7,565 nt of DNA from Actinomycetes bacterium (GCA_022600255.1 JAHZKU010000147.1:1-7565); one strand, 5' to 3'; shown: positions 1-5,807, numbered from the stretch's first letter. Notes: generated from the letters alone by a model not told the origin. Made by a program: numbers and translations.

Positions 1-630
1 GTGTATCAGCGGGTGGGTGCCGCCAGTGGTAGCAGCAGTTTCGATGATGGCTCGTCTATCCCCGCAACTATCTCCCATACTCAGGTCACTGTGACGGGAC
101 CGAACGGCGCTGTTCCCGTGCGATGCGCGAACTGTTCGGGCGGTTACGAAGAACTAACCCTTGGTGGATCGGTGTATACCGCCATCGCCCACTTTGATGC
201 TACTGACGCTGGTAACTACACGGTCTCTGTGAACGGCGACGGTAGCCGGGTGGCCGTGGCGCTGTCCGTTTCGGGAGTGGCTGGGGATGTGCTCGGCTCC
301 TTGGTGCCACTCGTGATTGGCGGGTTCTTGGTCTTCGCGGCCATCATTTGGGCGATCATTCTGGCCGTCACCGGCAGTCGCAAGAAACCGCTGGCAGCGG
401 GGACTCCTGGGCCAACGGGTTACCCGGTGGGTTATCCGGCGACAGTCGATCCGGCGGCCCAGCCGGGCTTAGCTGATCAGCCTGCCCAGACGCCGCCGGT
501 CGAGCCGGCGGTCGAAGTCCCTTCGGCGGTCAACCCGCCGGCGGGTTGGTACCCCAACCCGGACAACCCCGCTGAGAAGCGGTGGTGGACAGGTAGTGGG
601 TGGAGCGACATCGTGGAGAAGGGGCCGTAG
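1..630 (+). CDS. Single-pass membrane protein with Ig-like outer region and C-terminal DUF2510 domain (5' end outside window)
   Basis: The frame is open from the first base. A GTG lies at position 1, but the sequence begins mid-domain without a signal peptide, so the true start is probably upstream and this is the C-terminal part. Visible residues 20-92 are beta-rich and Ig-like, with a typical AHFDATDAGNYTVSV strand pattern, and contain a CANC (CxxC) pair at 42-45. Residues about 98-124 form one strongly hydrophobic span, followed by SRKK, which by the positive-inside rule puts the C-terminus in the cytoplasm. A Pro/Gly/Ala-rich linker (130-178) leads to a DUF2510 motif at 179-206 (PAGWYPNP, then RWWTGSGWS). 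DUF2510 is a short Trp-rich module common at the ends of actinobacterial membrane proteins; its role is unknown to me. The gene converges on the minus-strand gene that ends at 664. The domain call is good; the cellular role is unknown. Confidence 0.8.
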   Translation: MYQRVGAASGSSSFDDGSSIPATISHTQVTVTGPNGAVPVRCANCSGGYEELTLGGSVYTAIAHFDATDAGNYTVSVNGDGSRVAVALSVSGVAGDVLGSLVPLVIGGFLVFAAIIWAIILAVTGSRKKPLAAGTPGPTGYPVGYPATVDPAAQPGLADQPAQTPPVEPAVEVPSAVNPPAGWYPNPDNPAEKRWWTGSGWSDIVEKGP

Positions 631-651
631 TCGGCATTCCGGCGGGTGGGC

Positions 652-673
652 ATGGGCTGGGTCTTAAGCCCAT
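652..673. repeat. Inverted repeat between two convergent genes, possible weak bidirectional terminator
   Basis: ATGGGCT at 652-658 is repeated inverted as AGCCCAT at 667-673, giving a 7-bp stem with an 8-nt loop. It lies in the 33-bp gap between the stop at 630 and the convergent gene ending at 664, and its right arm overlaps the last codons of that minus-strand gene. There is no T-run on either side, so it is not a classic intrinsic terminator. The convergent position makes a termination role plausible but unproven. Confidence 0.3.
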
Positions 674-1089
674 TCTCCGAACAGTTTGAAGACGGCGACG
701 CCGGCCACCGCAACGACTACGGCGAGTCGAATGAGCCGCGACGACACGGACAGCATGGGCCAAGACAGGATCAACAACCAGCCTAGGAAAATGGCGATCA
801 AACCTAGGAAGATCGCCCCTAGCCAAGCCCAGCTACCGCCCAGAATCAGGCCAAGGAACAGGAATAGCGCCAAGCCCACCGGCAGGATCCAGCGTGGCAT
901 CGAGTGCATCAGGATCAACGCAGGACCAGTCTTGATCTCAATTCGGCGGCGTAGCCCGGTGGCGGGTGCGGCGGGTGCTTGGCGCGATGGTCGCCCGACT
1001 TTCGGTTGGGGCCGATTCGGATTGTTTGCGGCACGGTTTTTCCCGGCCTGCGAAGAACCCCGATTGTTGCGGCGCGACTTGTTGGACAC
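664..1089 (-). CDS. Small two- or three-span membrane protein, DUF6703-like
   Basis: The product is 141 aa. Residues 1-50 are basic and rich in Asn, Arg, Pro and Ala, without hydrophobic segments. A conserved-looking junction (GPALILMHSMPRWILP, about 55-70) is followed by hydrophobic spans at about 68-86, 88-111 and 119-136. The pattern of a basic tail, a short L-x-x-MPRW motif, closely packed helices and an LGWLLILSWP segment matches my memory of the actinobacterial DUF6703 family; this is recognition from memory, not a search. The start is GTG at 1087-1089, chosen because a perfect AGGAGG lies 4 nt upstream on the minus strand. The gene is divergent from the ABM protein at 1320, with 230 bp between the two starts, so each should have its own promoter there. 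Function is unknown; it is probably an integral membrane protein of the cytoplasmic membrane. Confidence 0.8.
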   Translation of the reverse strand: MSNKSRRNNRGSSQAGKNRAANNPNRPQPKVGRPSRQAPAAPATGLRRRIEIKTGPALILMHSMPRWILPVGLALFLFLGLILGGSWAWLGAIFLGLIAIFLGWLLILSWPMLSVSSRLIRLAVVVAVAGVAVFKLFGEWA

Positions 1090-1093
1090 AAAA

Positions 1094-1099
1094 CCTCCT
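1094..1099 (-). promoter_or_regulatory. Ribosome binding site fixing the GTG start of the DUF6703-like gene
   Basis: CCTCCT on the plus strand reads AGGAGG on the minus strand, 4 nt before the GTG at 1087-1089. The match to the 16S 3' end is perfect with a rather short spacer. It supports a GTG start and argues that this minus-strand frame is a real gene. Confidence 0.65.
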
Positions 1100-1319
1100 G
1101 CAGCGTTTCTCCATCTTCGCCGATCACGTGCTCCACACCAAACTTGCCGGTCTGGCCCGCGCTAGCAGTTCGCAGAATCCGCCGACTGCGACCCGACCAA
1201 TTTGTCGGTGCGTGACAGCGGCCCGCCCGAGAAACGGTCCGGAGTGCGTCTGGATGATGGAAGCTAGAACAGCGGGAAAACGTCAGTAGGCTGCCAGCAC
1301 AGCCTAGAAGGAGGCCTCG

Positions 1320-1715
1320 ATGTTGGTGCTCATGCGATTCACAGCGAACTCGCCGTCTGTACAGTCCGCGGAATCGCTGCAGGCGAGGCAAGAGACACTG
1401 GTCGGGTCACTCTCCGAGGCGCCCGGTTTCGTAGCAGCTACGCTGGGGCGCTCGCCGGATGTGCCTCAGGAGTGGGTCGTCGCCTCCCGGTGGACAGACG
1501 CAGGGTCATTTCGGCGGGGCTTGTCGCGCTATGAGGTGAAGCTGGCCCTAGGCGCGCTCGCTCCCGAGTCGGAAAACTTGACCAGCGTGTTCGAGGTGAT
1601 CGGTGAGGGAGATGGTTCGGCCTGGCACACGCGCTCTAGCGACCGTGCCTCCGATGCCGAGACGACCGGTCCCGGTGACAATCGCGCTGGCCCTCGCTGG
1701 GATGACCGGCCCTAG
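1320..1715 (+). CDS. Antibiotic biosynthesis monooxygenase (ABM) fold protein
   Basis: The product is 131 aa. The N-terminal ~95 residues fit the ferredoxin-like alpha/beta ABM fold: a first strand MLVLMRFTA, a helix of about 16-33, the GFVAATLGRS turn (36-45), the EWVVASRWTDAGSFRRGLS strand-helix (51-69), and a last strand near FEVIGEG (91-97). A typical ABM protein is ~95-105 aa; here a hydrophilic tail of about 30 residues rich in D, R, G, P and T (about 98-131) follows. ABM proteins include small cofactor-free monooxygenases and heme-degrading enzymes, but many close actinobacterial relatives have no assigned reaction, so no substrate is claimed. The ATG start has a strong AAGGAGG at 1308-1314 with a 5-nt spacer. 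A possible TANNNT -10 (TAGGCT, 1287-1292) lies ahead of it without a good -35. The gene ends 79 bp before glyS on the same strand and may be partly co-transcribed with it. Confidence 0.78.
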   Translation: MLVLMRFTANSPSVQSAESLQARQETLVGSLSEAPGFVAATLGRSPDVPQEWVVASRWTDAGSFRRGLSRYEVKLALGALAPESENLTSVFEVIGEGDGSAWHTRSSDRASDAETTGPGDNRAGPRWDDRP

Positions 1716-1729
1716 CCAGCGAGTATCCT
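1702..1729 (+). promoter_or_regulatory. Candidate glyS promoter overlapping the end of the ABM gene
   Basis: A TATCCT at 1724-1729 fits the actinobacterial TANNNT -10 pattern. ATGACC at 1702-1707, 16 nt upstream, is a partial match to TTGACA. The -35 lies inside the last codons of the ABM gene (stop at 1713-1715). Transcription would start near 1736 and give a leader of about 60 nt before the glyS start. This rests on consensus only; read-through from the ABM gene is equally possible. Confidence 0.33.
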
Positions 1730-1794
1730 AGGCGAAGCCGGCGAATCATCAGTTCCGGAAACCACCGACACCCAGCCGGAGTGGAGCAACCAAA

Positions 1795-3168
1795 ATGTCT
1801 GAACGCGTCGACGCCGTGGTCAACCTGTGTAAGCGCCGGGGATTTGTTTTCCCATCCAGTGAAATCTATGGCGGTACCCGGTCTGCCTGGGACTACGGCC
1901 CGTTGGGTGTTGAGCTGAAGGAGAACATCCGACAGCAGTGGTGGCAAAACATGGTTCGCGGTCGAGATGACGTGGTCGGGATTGATAGTTCAGTGATCCT
2001 GGCCCCCCAGGTTTGGGTGGCATCGGGCCATATTGAGGCGTTCGTTGATCCATTGACCGAATGCAAGAACTGTCATCGTCGCTACCGCCACGACCAGTTG
2101 GTAGAGGAATTCGAACACCGCAAAGGTCGTCCCGCCAAAGGGATGGCGGAGATTCCCTGCCCGAACTGCGGCACAAAGGGTGAGTTCACCGAACCGCGCG
2201 ACTTCAACGGACTCCTGCAGACCCACATTGGGCCATTGGCCGATGAGGGGGCGGTGCACTACCTGCGCCCCGAGACCGCTCAGGGAATCTTCGTCAACTA
2301 TCTAAACGTCGCGAACAGCGCTCGCATGAAGCCCCCTTTCGGTATCGGGCAAACTGGTAAGTCTTTCCGGAACGAGATCACGCCGGGCAACTTCATCTTC
2401 CGAACCCGTGAGTTTGAGCAGATGGAGATGGAGTTCTTCGTCAAGCCTGGCGAGGATGAAACCTGGCACGACTATTGGATTCAGGCACGCGAAGACTGGT
2501 ACGTCGAGTTGGGCATAAACCCAGAAAACCTGCGTCGACTCGAGCACCCCCAAGACAAGCTGAGCCACTACTCCAAGCGCACGGTTGACCTTGAGTATCG
2601 GTTCGAGTTCGCCGGGAGCGAGTGGGCCGAACTCGAGGGAATCGCAAACCGCACCGACTTTGATCTACGAACACATAGCGAACACTCAGGCACCGACCTC
2701 TCATTCTTTGATCAGGCCAGCGGGGAACGTTGGATTCCGTACGTCATTGAGCCGGCGGCTGGCCTGACGCGCGCTGTGCTGGCGTTCCTCCTGGACGCCT
2801 ACGATGTGGATGAGGCCCCCAACACCAAGGGAGGTGTCGACAAGCGCACCGTCATGCGATTCGATCCGCGTCTGGCGCCGGTGAAAGCAGCCGTGTTGCC
2901 GCTTTCCCGTAACGAGAAGTTGACGCCGACGGCCAAAGCACTAGCTAGCGGCCTGCGCCAGCGGTGGAACATCGACTTCGACGATGCTGGGGCCATTGGA
3001 CGCCGCTACCGTCGCAATGATGAGATCGGCACCCCCTATTGCATCACGGTCGACTTCGACACGTTGGACACGGACACGGTCACCATTCGTGACCGGGACA
3101 CCATGGCGCAAGACCGCATTGCGGTGGACCAGGTGGAAAGGTATCTGCTGGATCGCATTCCAAACTGA
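1795..3168 (+). CDS. glyS: Glycine--tRNA ligase (single-chain, class II)
   Basis: This cytoplasmic enzyme charges tRNA-Gly with glycine using ATP. At 457 aa it has the length expected of the alpha2-type (eukaryote/archaea-like) bacterial enzyme, not the alpha2beta2 form. The N-terminal signature SSEIYGGTRSAWDYGPLG (21-38) leads into class II motif 1. A zinc-ribbon-like insertion carries Cys90/Cys93 (CKNC) and Cys122/Cys125 (CPNC). LRPETAQGIFVNY (157-169) and motif 2 (FRNEITPGNFIFRTREFEQME, around 191-211) hold the ATP and glycine site, with the Arg of FRNE present. Motif 3 is VIEPAAGLTRAVLA (317-330). Residues about 355-457 are the anticodon-binding domain (PVKAAVLPLSRNE, then RRYRRNDEIGTPYCITVD). 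The ATG start has GGAG at 1783-1786 with an 8-nt spacer. All core motifs look intact. I see no T-box-like leader and no clear terminator after the stop. Confidence 0.97.
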   Translation: MSERVDAVVNLCKRRGFVFPSSEIYGGTRSAWDYGPLGVELKENIRQQWWQNMVRGRDDVVGIDSSVILAPQVWVASGHIEAFVDPLTECKNCHRRYRHDQLVEEFEHRKGRPAKGMAEIPCPNCGTKGEFTEPRDFNGLLQTHIGPLADEGAVHYLRPETAQGIFVNYLNVANSARMKPPFGIGQTGKSFRNEITPGNFIFRTREFEQMEMEFFVKPGEDETWHDYWIQAREDWYVELGINPENLRRLEHPQDKLSHYSKRTVDLEYRFEFAGSEWAELEGIANRTDFDLRTHSEHSGTDLSFFDQASGERWIPYVIEPAAGLTRAVLAFLLDAYDVDEAPNTKGGVDKRTVMRFDPRLAPVKAAVLPLSRNEKLTPTAKALASGLRQRWNIDFDDAGAIGRRYRRNDEIGTPYCITVDFDTLDTDTVTIRDRDTMAQDRIAVDQVERYLLDRIPN

Positions 3169-3244
3169 CCCCCCCACACTTGGCGACGGATCGGGACCTC
3201 GTATGACGACTCAGGGCCGATTGCGTAAACATTGTGTGATTCGT

Positions 3245-3309
3245 CCTTGTCACGTCTGGACCTTTGCCACAAGGTGTGGGCATGCTGACCCTGAAGCGCG
3301 GCAATGCCC
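3245..3309. repeat. Two back-to-back inverted repeats in the glyS to apbE gap
   Basis: CCTTGT at 3245-3250 pairs with ACAAGG at 3269-3274 (6 bp, 18-nt loop). Four bases later GGGCATGC (3278-3285) pairs with GC/ATGCCC (3301-3302 and 3304-3309, one bulged A), about 8 bp with a 15-nt loop. They lie about 77 nt downstream of the glyS stop and end 75 nt ahead of the next ribosome binding site. They could be a structured leader of the 3396 ORF or a glyS 3'-end structure. There is no T-run, and I match them to no known riboswitch. Repeats this short can arise by chance. Confidence 0.25.
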
Positions 3310-3383
3310 GTGCCAGCAACCAAGCAAGACATCGGCACAATGGCGAAATGTCGGCTCGGTGTTGGTTGTGGCGGGCTGCAGGG

Positions 3384-3389
3384 AGGAGG
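3384..3389 (+). promoter_or_regulatory. Ribosome binding site deciding the start of the short membrane ORF
   Basis: AGGAGG in a GGGAGGAGGG purine run lies 6 nt before the ATG at 3396. It argues for this start over the longer in-frame ATG at 3264, which has no such site and would add 44 residues of unstructured basic sequence ahead of a signal-anchor-like segment. Confidence 0.6.
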
Positions 3390-3395
3390 GCTCCA

Positions 3396-3674
3396 ATGAC
3401 ATTGGCAAAGAAGGTGGTCCCTGGGGTAGCTATCGCAGGATTGGCGCTGGTGGTGGCTTTCGGCTTTGATCGGGCCCTTCGGGTGGCCTCGAATCCACTC
3501 GCAGCCGGGCCCACTGTGAGTGTGATCGGCGCAGAATCTGTGGGTGATACTTCGGCTGCGCGGGGAGTGCAAGACCAAGTTGTCGGCAAAGCCAGTGTTC
3601 AGGTTTTCGCGATTTCGACTAGTATGGACAACGAGGGTGAGATGGAAATCGACACTCTCTCAGGCCGAGCATGA
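3396..3674 (+). CDS. Short membrane-anchored protein, apparently a truncated FMN-binding-domain protein (possible pseudogene)
   Basis: The product is 92 aa. It starts with MTLAKK and a hydrophobic segment (VVPGVAIAGLALVVAFGF, 7-24), a signal anchor or uncleaved signal peptide; a Ser/Ala/Gly-rich linker (30-65) follows. GKASVQVFA (64-72) resembles the first strand of an FMN-binding domain (usually GxVQVxVT). The product ends with EIDTLSGRA (84-92) and then TGA. FMN-binding domains normally carry (I)DxxSGA(T/S) there, the last Thr/Ser being the residue to which ApbE attaches FMN. So the product stops inside the flavinylation motif with Arg-Ala in place of Ala-Thr. About 35 residues usually found between the first strand and the motif are also missing. 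The next gene is apbE, the expected partner. The start and ribosome binding site are intact, so it may still be expressed. It could be a decayed gene, an unrelated short membrane protein, or a sequencing or assembly error. The domain link is inference. Confidence 0.5.
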   Translation: MTLAKKVVPGVAIAGLALVVAFGFDRALRVASNPLAAGPTVSVIGAESVGDTSAARGVQDQVVGKASVQVFAISTSMDNEGEMEIDTLSGRA

Positions 3675-3822
3675 TCGGAACACCTGCCTAACTGGGGTGC
3701 GATCGAGTTCCGATCCAAAATCTGATTCAGAGCCTGCGCTGGCATCCTCGCCGTGGCTGCGGGCGTTGAGTGATGCACGGTCGGAGTGGACCCGTGTTTT
3801 CGTGTCGGTGAAAATCTTGTGA
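3675..3822 (+). pseudogene. Possible out-of-frame remnant of the FMN-binding C-terminus
   Basis: No convincing intact gene lies here. Fragments reminiscent of the FMN-binding C-terminal pattern (GATFTS, then YxQSLQSALAS) appear in different frames: GAIEFRS at 3696-3716 in the frame of the upstream ORF after its stop, IQSL at 3725-3736 in a second frame, and ALAS at 3736-3747 in a third. Their order and spacing match the family, which would fit indel decay. Each match is only a few residues, so chance is a serious alternative. A 92-aa frame crossing this stretch (3544-3822) has no recognisable domain. Confidence 0.2.
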
Positions 3823-3830
3823 GCAAAGTG

Positions 3831-3834
3831 GGAG
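3831..3834 (+). promoter_or_regulatory. Closely spaced ribosome binding site for apbE
   Basis: GGAG (in GTGGGAG) lies only 3 nt before the GTG at 3838, shorter than the usual 5-9 nt. An in-frame TGA at 3820-3822 rules out any longer product, and the next in-frame ATG (3886, the Met of the conserved MGTT) would remove the N-terminal strand. GTG at 3838 is therefore the best start, though initiation may be weak. Confidence 0.4.
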
Positions 3835-3837
3835 TCA

Positions 3838-4620
3838 GTGATCGAAACGGAACCAACTGCGTTGCGCGAGCACCAGTTCAAAGCCATGGGCACCACTGCG
3901 TCCTTGCTCATGTCGAGGGTCGGATCCGCAGATTTCACTGACGCAACTGCGCTGGTTGAGGATATCCTGCTTCGGATTGGAGAACGCTTCAGCTTGGACA
4001 ACCGTGAGTCGGAACTGAGCCAGATTCACAACGGTGCAGCGCTGGCAAACGTGAGTGACGAGATGCAACGGGTGTTGGACGGTTGTCGGCTAGTAGAGGC
4101 CATGACCGACGGGGCATTCCGGCCGCGCAACGCGGCGGGTGACCCGGATCCCACAGGGTTTGTGACTGGCTGGGCCATCAAACGAGCGGGGGCGGCGCTG
4201 ACTGACACGGGTGCTACCGACTGGTGTCTAAACGTCGGTGGCGACATCTTGACCTCGGGACTCAACAACCACCGGCCTTGGCATGTAGCGATTCAGAATC
4301 CGCAGAAACCGGATGCTGTCGTGGCCGTGCTAGAGGTTTCGGATCTGGCTGTGGCGACTTCCGGGCACTATGCGCGAGAAATCGACGGCCAGGCTACCCC
4401 GCACATCTGGGACTCAGAAGGGCAACTGGATGCCAGAATGGGCTCAATGACGGTTGTGGGCCCGGCCGTTGACATTGCTGACGCCCTGGCCACCGGGTGT
4501 TGGGCGATGGGTAATGCCGCCTTTGAGGTACTGGAACGCATTCCGGAGTATCACCTGATGAAGGTGGAAGAGGACTCCATCATGGTGTCTGAGGGATTTC
4601 CTTACCTGGTGCAGGCATAG
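3838..4620 (+). CDS. apbE: FAD:protein FMN transferase, compact ApbE family
   Basis: ApbE enzymes split FAD and attach FMN by a phosphoester bond to a Thr/Ser of target redox proteins. The product is 260 aa, at the short end for the family (E. coli ApbE is ~350). Family hallmarks occur in order: FKAMGTTASLL (14-24), FSLDNRESELSQIHNG (51-66), the TDGAFRPR turn (90-97), DPTGFVTGWAIKRAG (104-118), LNVGGDILTSG (131-141), WHVAIQNP (148-155), VATSGHYAREI (172-182), HIWDSEG (189-195) and MTVVGPAVDIADALAT (204-219), which holds the conserved metal-ligand Asp region. There is no signal peptide or lipobox, so it should act in the cytoplasm unless the start is wrong. It follows a short ORF that looks like a damaged FMN-binding substrate, and no intact substrate or ferric-reductase-type partner is in the window. 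The domain is complete, so I regard it as functional. Confidence 0.92.
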   Translation: MIETEPTALREHQFKAMGTTASLLMSRVGSADFTDATALVEDILLRIGERFSLDNRESELSQIHNGAALANVSDEMQRVLDGCRLVEAMTDGAFRPRNAAGDPDPTGFVTGWAIKRAGAALTDTGATDWCLNVGGDILTSGLNNHRPWHVAIQNPQKPDAVVAVLEVSDLAVATSGHYAREIDGQATPHIWDSEGQLDARMGSMTVVGPAVDIADALATGCWAMGNAAFEVLERIPEYHLMKVEEDSIMVSEGFPYLVQA

Positions 4621-4637
4621 CTGCGGCATCGCGGACA

Positions 4638-4656
4638 AGCCAAAATGGCTCTTTCT
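4638..4656 (+). terminator. Weak hairpin between convergent apbE and DUF3152 genes
   Basis: AGCCA (4638-4642) and TGGCT (4646-4650) form a 5-bp stem with an AAA loop, followed by CTTTCT on the plus strand. It sits 17 nt after the apbE stop, in the 44-bp gap before the convergent gene ending at 4665. The stem is short and the T-rich tail interrupted, so at best it is a weak terminator for apbE. On the minus strand it is not followed by T's. Confidence 0.35.
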
Positions 4657-4664
4657 CGGCCGGT

Positions 4665-5717
4665 CTAAGCTTCGGAGGTCAGTTCGAGGCTGGTCTCACA
4701 AGGCCCGAGGTCGCGGGTGCCGGTGAATTCGAGTTGCAGCGTGTCGGCGCTTGGCGTGAGATCACCGGTGGGAAGTTCCACAGCAAACTTGCCCGCTGTT
4801 GTGGTGCTAACTTCACCGATCTGACTGATCCCGTCTTGATCTTGGAATGACAGCTTTACCTTCTGTCGAAACGGCGTGCGGGAAACCTTCCCTCGCAACA
4901 TGAGTTGCCCGTCGCGCAACCTGGACCGCAGAGTACATTCGGTCCGAAACCGACTGGCCTTTGGAGCGGCATACTGTTGCGATCCGCAAGAATCCGCGGT
5001 CATGAAAGTCTGTTGCATCATCAGCCGGCCAGGTCCACCGCTCGGTGGACAAAACCAATGCCCCTTGCCCAGACCATGGCCGACTTCGTGGTTGATCAGG
5101 TACGTGCGATAGTCCGCGAGCTTCTTGAAGTCCGGGGCCCCTTCTAGCCAGCGTTCCTCGTTAATGATCGCCCGGCCGTACATGAAGCAGGAGACAAAAC
5201 TGGCTGTTTGTCTTGGGAAGCACATACGGTCCACGGAGGATGCTTTGGTCAAACTGACCCGGAACTCCACTGGTCCCTTGGAGACCCGCTGCAGCGCACG
5301 GCCTTCACGGTTCCCCCAACTGCGGTGATCCATTAATCGGTCATCAACGGCTTCGGCGAAGTCAGCGGCCGAAATCCCTTTGATACCCTTTTCAACCTCG
5401 ACAAGGTACTTCTCGACCTTGCCCGGTCCAGATATCCCGCTGCCGTTTGGGGCCACGTGATAGTTGGTACCCCGCGCGGACACCTCTTTGGGCTTGCCTT
5501 TATCCGAACTCGGATCAGCTATCAGGTTGACGAGGTCAGGCTGTGCGTCCGAGCTGGCGGTCTCCGCGCTGGCGACTGTTGGCGATTGACCGGCCGGCGG
5601 GGCCAGCAATGCTGCTGAGCCGGCGATTGCCACCGCGCCCAACCCCAGAGCCATAAACCGCATTGGTCCACCGTACCGGTGGCGGGTCTGTCGGCGAAAT
5701 CTCTTCTGCCGATCCAA
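4665..5717 (-). CDS. Secreted metzincin-like zinc metallopeptidase, DUF3152 family, with extra C-terminal domain
   Basis: The product is 350 aa as called from a TTG start. A basic N-terminus and hydrophobic segment (about 21-40, ending ALLAPPAG) indicate a signal peptide or N-terminal anchor; there is no lipobox Cys. A disordered Ser/Ala/Asp-rich linker (45-80) follows. The DUF3152-like domain covers about 100-255: FRVSL, Cys166, Cys177, a YRTYLINH lead-in, and the full HExxHxxGxxH zinc motif HEVGHGLGKGH (210-220: His210, Glu211, His214, Gly217, His220). RLMMQQTF (231-238) suits the Met-turn. Cys166/177, 223/244 and 261/340 could form disulfides outside the cell. Residues about 259-350 are a separate beta-rich, Ig-like-looking region that I do not recall in typical DUF3152 proteins. 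The start is uncertain: the TTG at 5717 has only a distant AGGA. ATG at 5663 would remove 18 residues and leave a standard signal peptide. No substrate is known to me. The gene diverges from dusB. Confidence 0.87.
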   Translation of the reverse strand: MDRQKRFRRQTRHRYGGPMRFMALGLGAVAIAGSAALLAPPAGQSPTVASAETASSDAQPDLVNLIADPSSDKGKPKEVSARGTNYHVAPNGSGISGPGKVEKYLVEVEKGIKGISAADFAEAVDDRLMDHRSWGNREGRALQRVSKGPVEFRVSLTKASSVDRMCFPRQTASFVSCFMYGRAIINEERWLEGAPDFKKLADYRTYLINHEVGHGLGKGHWFCPPSGGPGRLMMQQTFMTADSCGSQQYAAPKASRFRTECTLRSRLRDGQLMLRGKVSRTPFRQKVKLSFQDQDGISQIGEVSTTTAGKFAVELPTGDLTPSADTLQLEFTGTRDLGPCETSLELTSEA

Positions 5718-5778
5718 GGGGTGATCATCCTGTCTAGGAGTGACCGACTCGGCCGCGACTGGTCAAGTGGCGATTTTG

Positions 5779-5807
5779 CTGACACTTGCTGGGTAGCCGA
5801 CCATAGA
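5779..5807 (+). promoter_or_regulatory. Candidate dusB promoter, possibly giving a leaderless mRNA
   Basis: CTGACA (5779-5784) is one base from the TTGACA -35 consensus. After a 17-nt spacer, CATAGA (5802-5807) is a weak -10. The dusB ATG at 5812 lies only 4 nt after it, and no Shine-Dalgarno sequence precedes the ATG. A transcript starting at or next to the ATG would be leaderless, which is common in actinobacteria. The -10 is poor, so the exact element is uncertain. Confidence 0.3.

Noticed and set aside
686..1165. 159-aa plus-strand open frame antisense to the DUF6703-like gene
   Set aside because: Low-complexity Arg/Pro/Thr-rich translation, while the minus-strand frame has a membrane-protein pattern, a recognised family resemblance and a perfect ribosome binding site.
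915..1391. 158-aa minus-strand open frame across the 1090-1319 gap
   Set aside because: It overlaps the DUF6703-like gene and the ABM gene start, has no ribosome binding site or recognisable domain, and is Arg/His/Ser-rich like an antisense shadow in GC-rich DNA.
1716..1794. T-box or other tRNA-sensing leader for glyS
   Set aside because: The gap is only 79 nt and holds no T-box sequence or antiterminator/terminator pair that I can see.
3264..3395. Longer start for the short membrane ORF (ATG at 3264)
   Set aside because: It would add 44 basic, unstructured residues before the signal-anchor segment and lacks a ribosome binding site; ATG 3396 has a perfect one.
3036..3589. Two long minus-strand open frames (180 and 169 aa) opposite the glyS 3' end and the following gap
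   Set aside because: Composition rich in Ser, Pro, Arg, His and Cys with no domain; they overlap each other and the well-supported glyS, so they are most likely chance frames.
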